Part shown: piece after piece, positions 61,209-64,000 of the stretch
Layout of the letters: every line of letters starts with the position of its first letter
How positions within the stretch are numbered: position 1 is the first letter of the stretch
Translations under genes and position numbers: made by a program
The notes under the pieces: model-generated
The model's database searches: none
The model's input: the letters and a program-made list of their open reading frames with translations, nothing else
What the model was told of the DNA's origin: nothing
Origin: Archilochus colubris
Taxonomy: Eukaryota > Chordata > Aves > Apodiformes > Trochilidae
Direction of reading: 5' to 3'
Length of the DNA: 64,000 nucleotides
Assembly (NCBI GenBank): GCA_023079485.1
Contig: CM041084.1
Coordinates: 14,970,609 to 15,034,608 of the forward strand

Positions 61209-63278
61209 TTAGCTTTCCCTGTCCACAAGCAAAATCCTAACAGTCTGAAGGATAGCCAGTCTGCATCTACCCCAAATCTATATTTAGACACTGGCTAAGC
61301 AGCTTAACTACAGCAGCTCCATTGGATGTGAGGGAAATACAGAGCTCAGTATCCTTTGCTTACCAGAGGCACTGTAATGAAGATTTCTGCACTAAACTGT
61401 GTGATGTAAAGTTGACCAAAAAACCCCATGGTTGTACTGAAGGCTGATGCCAAATATGGGGTGACTGGATGATGTATTTACAATAAAATTACATTATCTG
61501 GTAAAGAGCATGTGTGTAAAAGTCCCTTCTCAAACAGGTATGTCAATGCTTAGCACTGTATTAGCTGCATAAGAAGAATGTTGATCTAAACATGTTATTT
61601 CAAAGGTGATTTTGTGGTTGATATTCAGGAAGGTCTTGGCTTCTAGGATGGTGCTTTCTTGCATGGAGGAAGTATGTAGCAAGACTTTATTTAAATAAAA
61701 GTGATTTTACTTCCTAGATTTGCAATAGACAAGTCAATGTATGAGAAGCTTACACTTATTTTTAAAGGTAGTGTAGTGTACTATTTCTACAAATGCTTCC
61801 TCCTAAGCTCCAATACACAGTTCTTTTATGGTGGCTTGGCTGCCATTGTTGCACTTCTGTAGAGCTGGTATGTCCAAAGCAAAGCTTCCATCCTTTCCTT
61901 AACTCACATATTTGCTATCATTGGTTGGAGAGCGAGTGCCATGTAACCTGGAGTGTAAGGTAGCACAGGCAGCAGTCTGCTTTCCTGAGAAGTTCATTCA
62001 AACCAATGAGTGAAGCCTCAAAATAAAAAGGCAGAGGTGCAAGACAGACATGGAGAATGGAAACTGCTGTGTGTTAAATATTGTAGCAAGATGAATAACT
62101 GCTGATTCAGAAAAAGTCTTTAATATCAGCATATGGCAAGCATGATCTGGAAAATAAGAGCAGACTCTGTCTCATGAAAGAAAAATAAACTTGTTCTGTG
62201 ATCTACTATATTTAAGATGTACAGTTTGACCTGTAACTAGCATTGAAGTTCAGAGTTTGGTTAATGATTACATTATTTTACATCATTTTATTGTACTTCT
62301 CAGAAGCTCTTTAAAAGTGTTTAATAAAGAGCAGAAACAAGAATATACCCTGAAAAATACTCTGAGTATTATTAGCAGTCTCAGTAGCTGCAAAGCTAAG
62401 GTTTTCTGTATATTTAGTGATTGCAGATTGTTAAAAATGAAAGTTCTTAGTCGGAAGTAGTACATGTCCCTGACTTCTGGAGAATAAAAAGGGCTGTGGG
62501 GAAACAGAATTTTAAACTTACCATTTTTCTGTTTTTTCCAGGATGCACAAACTTGTAGGCCTGAACTTATCCCTGTGTATAGTAATCTTTACTTTGGAGC
62601 ATAACTTCCAGATGTATGGTATTCCACTCTGCACAGAATACCTAGAAATTCTGGACATCTCTACAGACATGAAGCAGAAAGAAGGTTATGCTAGTGCCCA
62701 GTAATTTAACTTAATTGGGGGCATCATGAAGGTGCATAATAATATGCTAGGTGTTTGGTGCTCTAGATGGTAATAAAAGGATCAAACTTTTATTCCCTGC
62801 ATAGTTGCTCTAGCAGCCTGATGTAGGTGATAGTTTTGATAAGCATCAAACTTACTGTGTATGAACTGTAGAGTTTGGATGTGATTGCTGAGTGGATCTA
62901 AGATGTCCTGAAGGCAGTAGAATTGCTGCACATGTGAATGCCATGAGAATGCACATATATCTGTCCATGAGTTCTGGTCATGAAATAAGATAGCTCTGTA
63001 ACTTACAGTGCATGTTGCAAAGTTTGTAATGTCTTAAAAAGAATATCCAGGATTAAAATAAACTTACTAGTGATTCCAGTTTGGGTAGTAATTCACAGTT
63101 GCCTCTTTAAGTCCATAAACATTTATAAATGGGTTTGTAATACAAGGCTTTAAAATTATAAGGAATTGGGCCTTTCCTATGGAATTACCTTACTGCAATA
63201 TTTTGAGATCCCAGCATTTTTTGTTACATGTTGTAAGAATTACATATTTACATAACATATTGGAACAATAAGCGTGGC

Positions 63279-63515
63279 TACACCAGGGGAGGTTTAGTTT
63301 GGATGTCAGAAAGCACTTCCTCATGGAGAGGGTGATCAGGCATTGGAATGGACTGCCCAGGGAAGTGGTGGAGCTGCCGCCCCTGGAGGTGTTTAAGGAA
63401 AAGCTGAATGTGGCACTTAGTGCCATGATCTAGCTGATGTGGTAGTGTTAGGTCATAGGCTGGACTTGATGATCTCAGAGGTCTTTTCCAGCCTCAATAA
63501 ATCTGTGATTGTATT
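63279..63515 (+). mobile_element. CR1 LINE 3' end, plus strand
   Basis: CCAGGGGAGGTTTAGTTTGG opens a plus-strand CR1 3' UTR, followed by CTTCCTCATGGAGAGGGTGA, GTGGTGGAGCTGCCGCCCC and GGACTTGATGATCTCAGAGG. The end (AATCTGTGATTGTATTC) is a decayed ATTCTATG-type terminal repeat. The segment reading GTGGCACTTAGTGCCATGAT ties it to the same subfamily as the minus-strand copy at 361-1310. Only about 235 bases remain, none coding. Confidence 0.94.
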
Positions 63516-64000
63516 CAAATGGAATTCCTCTCTAAATTCCTCTCTAAAATTAATTTTTCTTACATTGTTGCCCTCCCAAATTATCTTTCTTAGGATCTTT
63601 GTAGTTGAATTTTCACTGACTGAAATTGTTGGGAAAAATTTTTCTTCAGAAAACCTGTCCCAGTGTTTGGGAACTGAAAGTTGCAGTGGTTGAATTTTAG
63701 AGTGGATAATGAGGCTGTTACGTGACATGGTAGTGGCACAATTAATTATATCATAAAACTGTTTTATAGAGTGTCTGAGAGATCAGCACATATCTCTGCT
63801 GCTCAATGTGCTTCGTATCTTATACATTTTACCTTTTTCCCTTTTATTTGTTTTACTTATCTTCATATTCTTCTTTGCTAATAATGGTTGTGGCATTTAG
63901 CAACAGACGTAGAAACAGAAAGGAATTGTGATACGAACATGATAAATTGCATCTTTCTAGAAGATATTTGAATAACTTATTACAGAAGTCCTGTTGTACA
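63516..64000. other. Non-coding right edge, with a 12-bp tandem duplication
   Basis: AATTCCTCTCTA is repeated exactly twice at 63523-63546. The rest is AT-rich sequence with no recognised feature; the window ends inside it. Confidence 0.6.

Larger units (their letters stand above)
58301..63278 (+). other. Non-coding, inferred intron
   Basis: AT-rich DNA with strong G-over-C bias on the plus strand in places (62701-62760 counts A17 C5 G17 T21). Apart from the exon-like segment at 59841-59915, the minus-strand frame at 60753-61208 and a microsatellite, nothing is recognised. Confidence 0.5.

Noticed and set aside
1..64000. CRISPR arrays, bacterial operons, phage or mobile islands
   Set aside because: The window is vertebrate nuclear DNA: CR1 LINEs, CpG islands and intron-like composition throughout, with no regularly spaced repeats and no compact gene runs.

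Overview
The window reads as vertebrate nuclear DNA, most probably avian. It is AT-rich and almost entirely non-coding, with long T- or A-tracts and (AT)n microsatellites. The only abundant interspersed repeat I can recognise is the CR1 LINE, several copies of which carry the typical 3' end built from CATAGAAT/ATTCTATG octamers. No bacterial, plasmid or phage gene organisation is visible. The long GC-rich frames around 21 kb and most other open frames are by-products of base composition or start at non-ATG codons.

Layout. 0-4 kb holds two CR1 copies in opposite orientations: a younger minus-strand copy (361-1310) with recognisable reverse-transcriptase coding, and an old plus-strand copy (about 1740-3825). 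4-20.5 kb is non-coding sequence interrupted by one CR1 3' end (11359-11700) next to an AT-rich palindrome, and by a short CR1 scrap (20536-20633). About 20655-21600 is a strong CpG island with three TGACG/CRE-type sites, GC boxes, G-quadruplex-type runs and several good plus-strand splice donors. I read it as the promoter and first exon(s) of a gene transcribed rightwards. From there to the right edge the plus strand looks enriched in T over A and G over C where sampled, as expected of a long transcribed intron. I found no exon I can assign to a known protein, so the gene is not named. This inferred first-intron territory contains CR1 copies at 37462-38290, 41745-42795, 57990-58300 and 63279-63515, a second smaller CpG island (about 54830-55205), and a few exon-like segments I cannot confirm.

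How the parts relate. The only functional architecture I can support is one promoter/CpG island with a downstream strand-asymmetric transcription unit. Everything else is LINE debris, simple repeats and unannotated single-copy DNA. I saw no convincing novel system. The most useful leads are the CRE-bearing island, the internal CpG island at 55 kb, the exon-like segments at 12.3, 51.8 and 59.8 kb, and the palindromes at 11.3 and 41.4 kb. All identifications come from reading the sequence and general family knowledge; no database search was possible.
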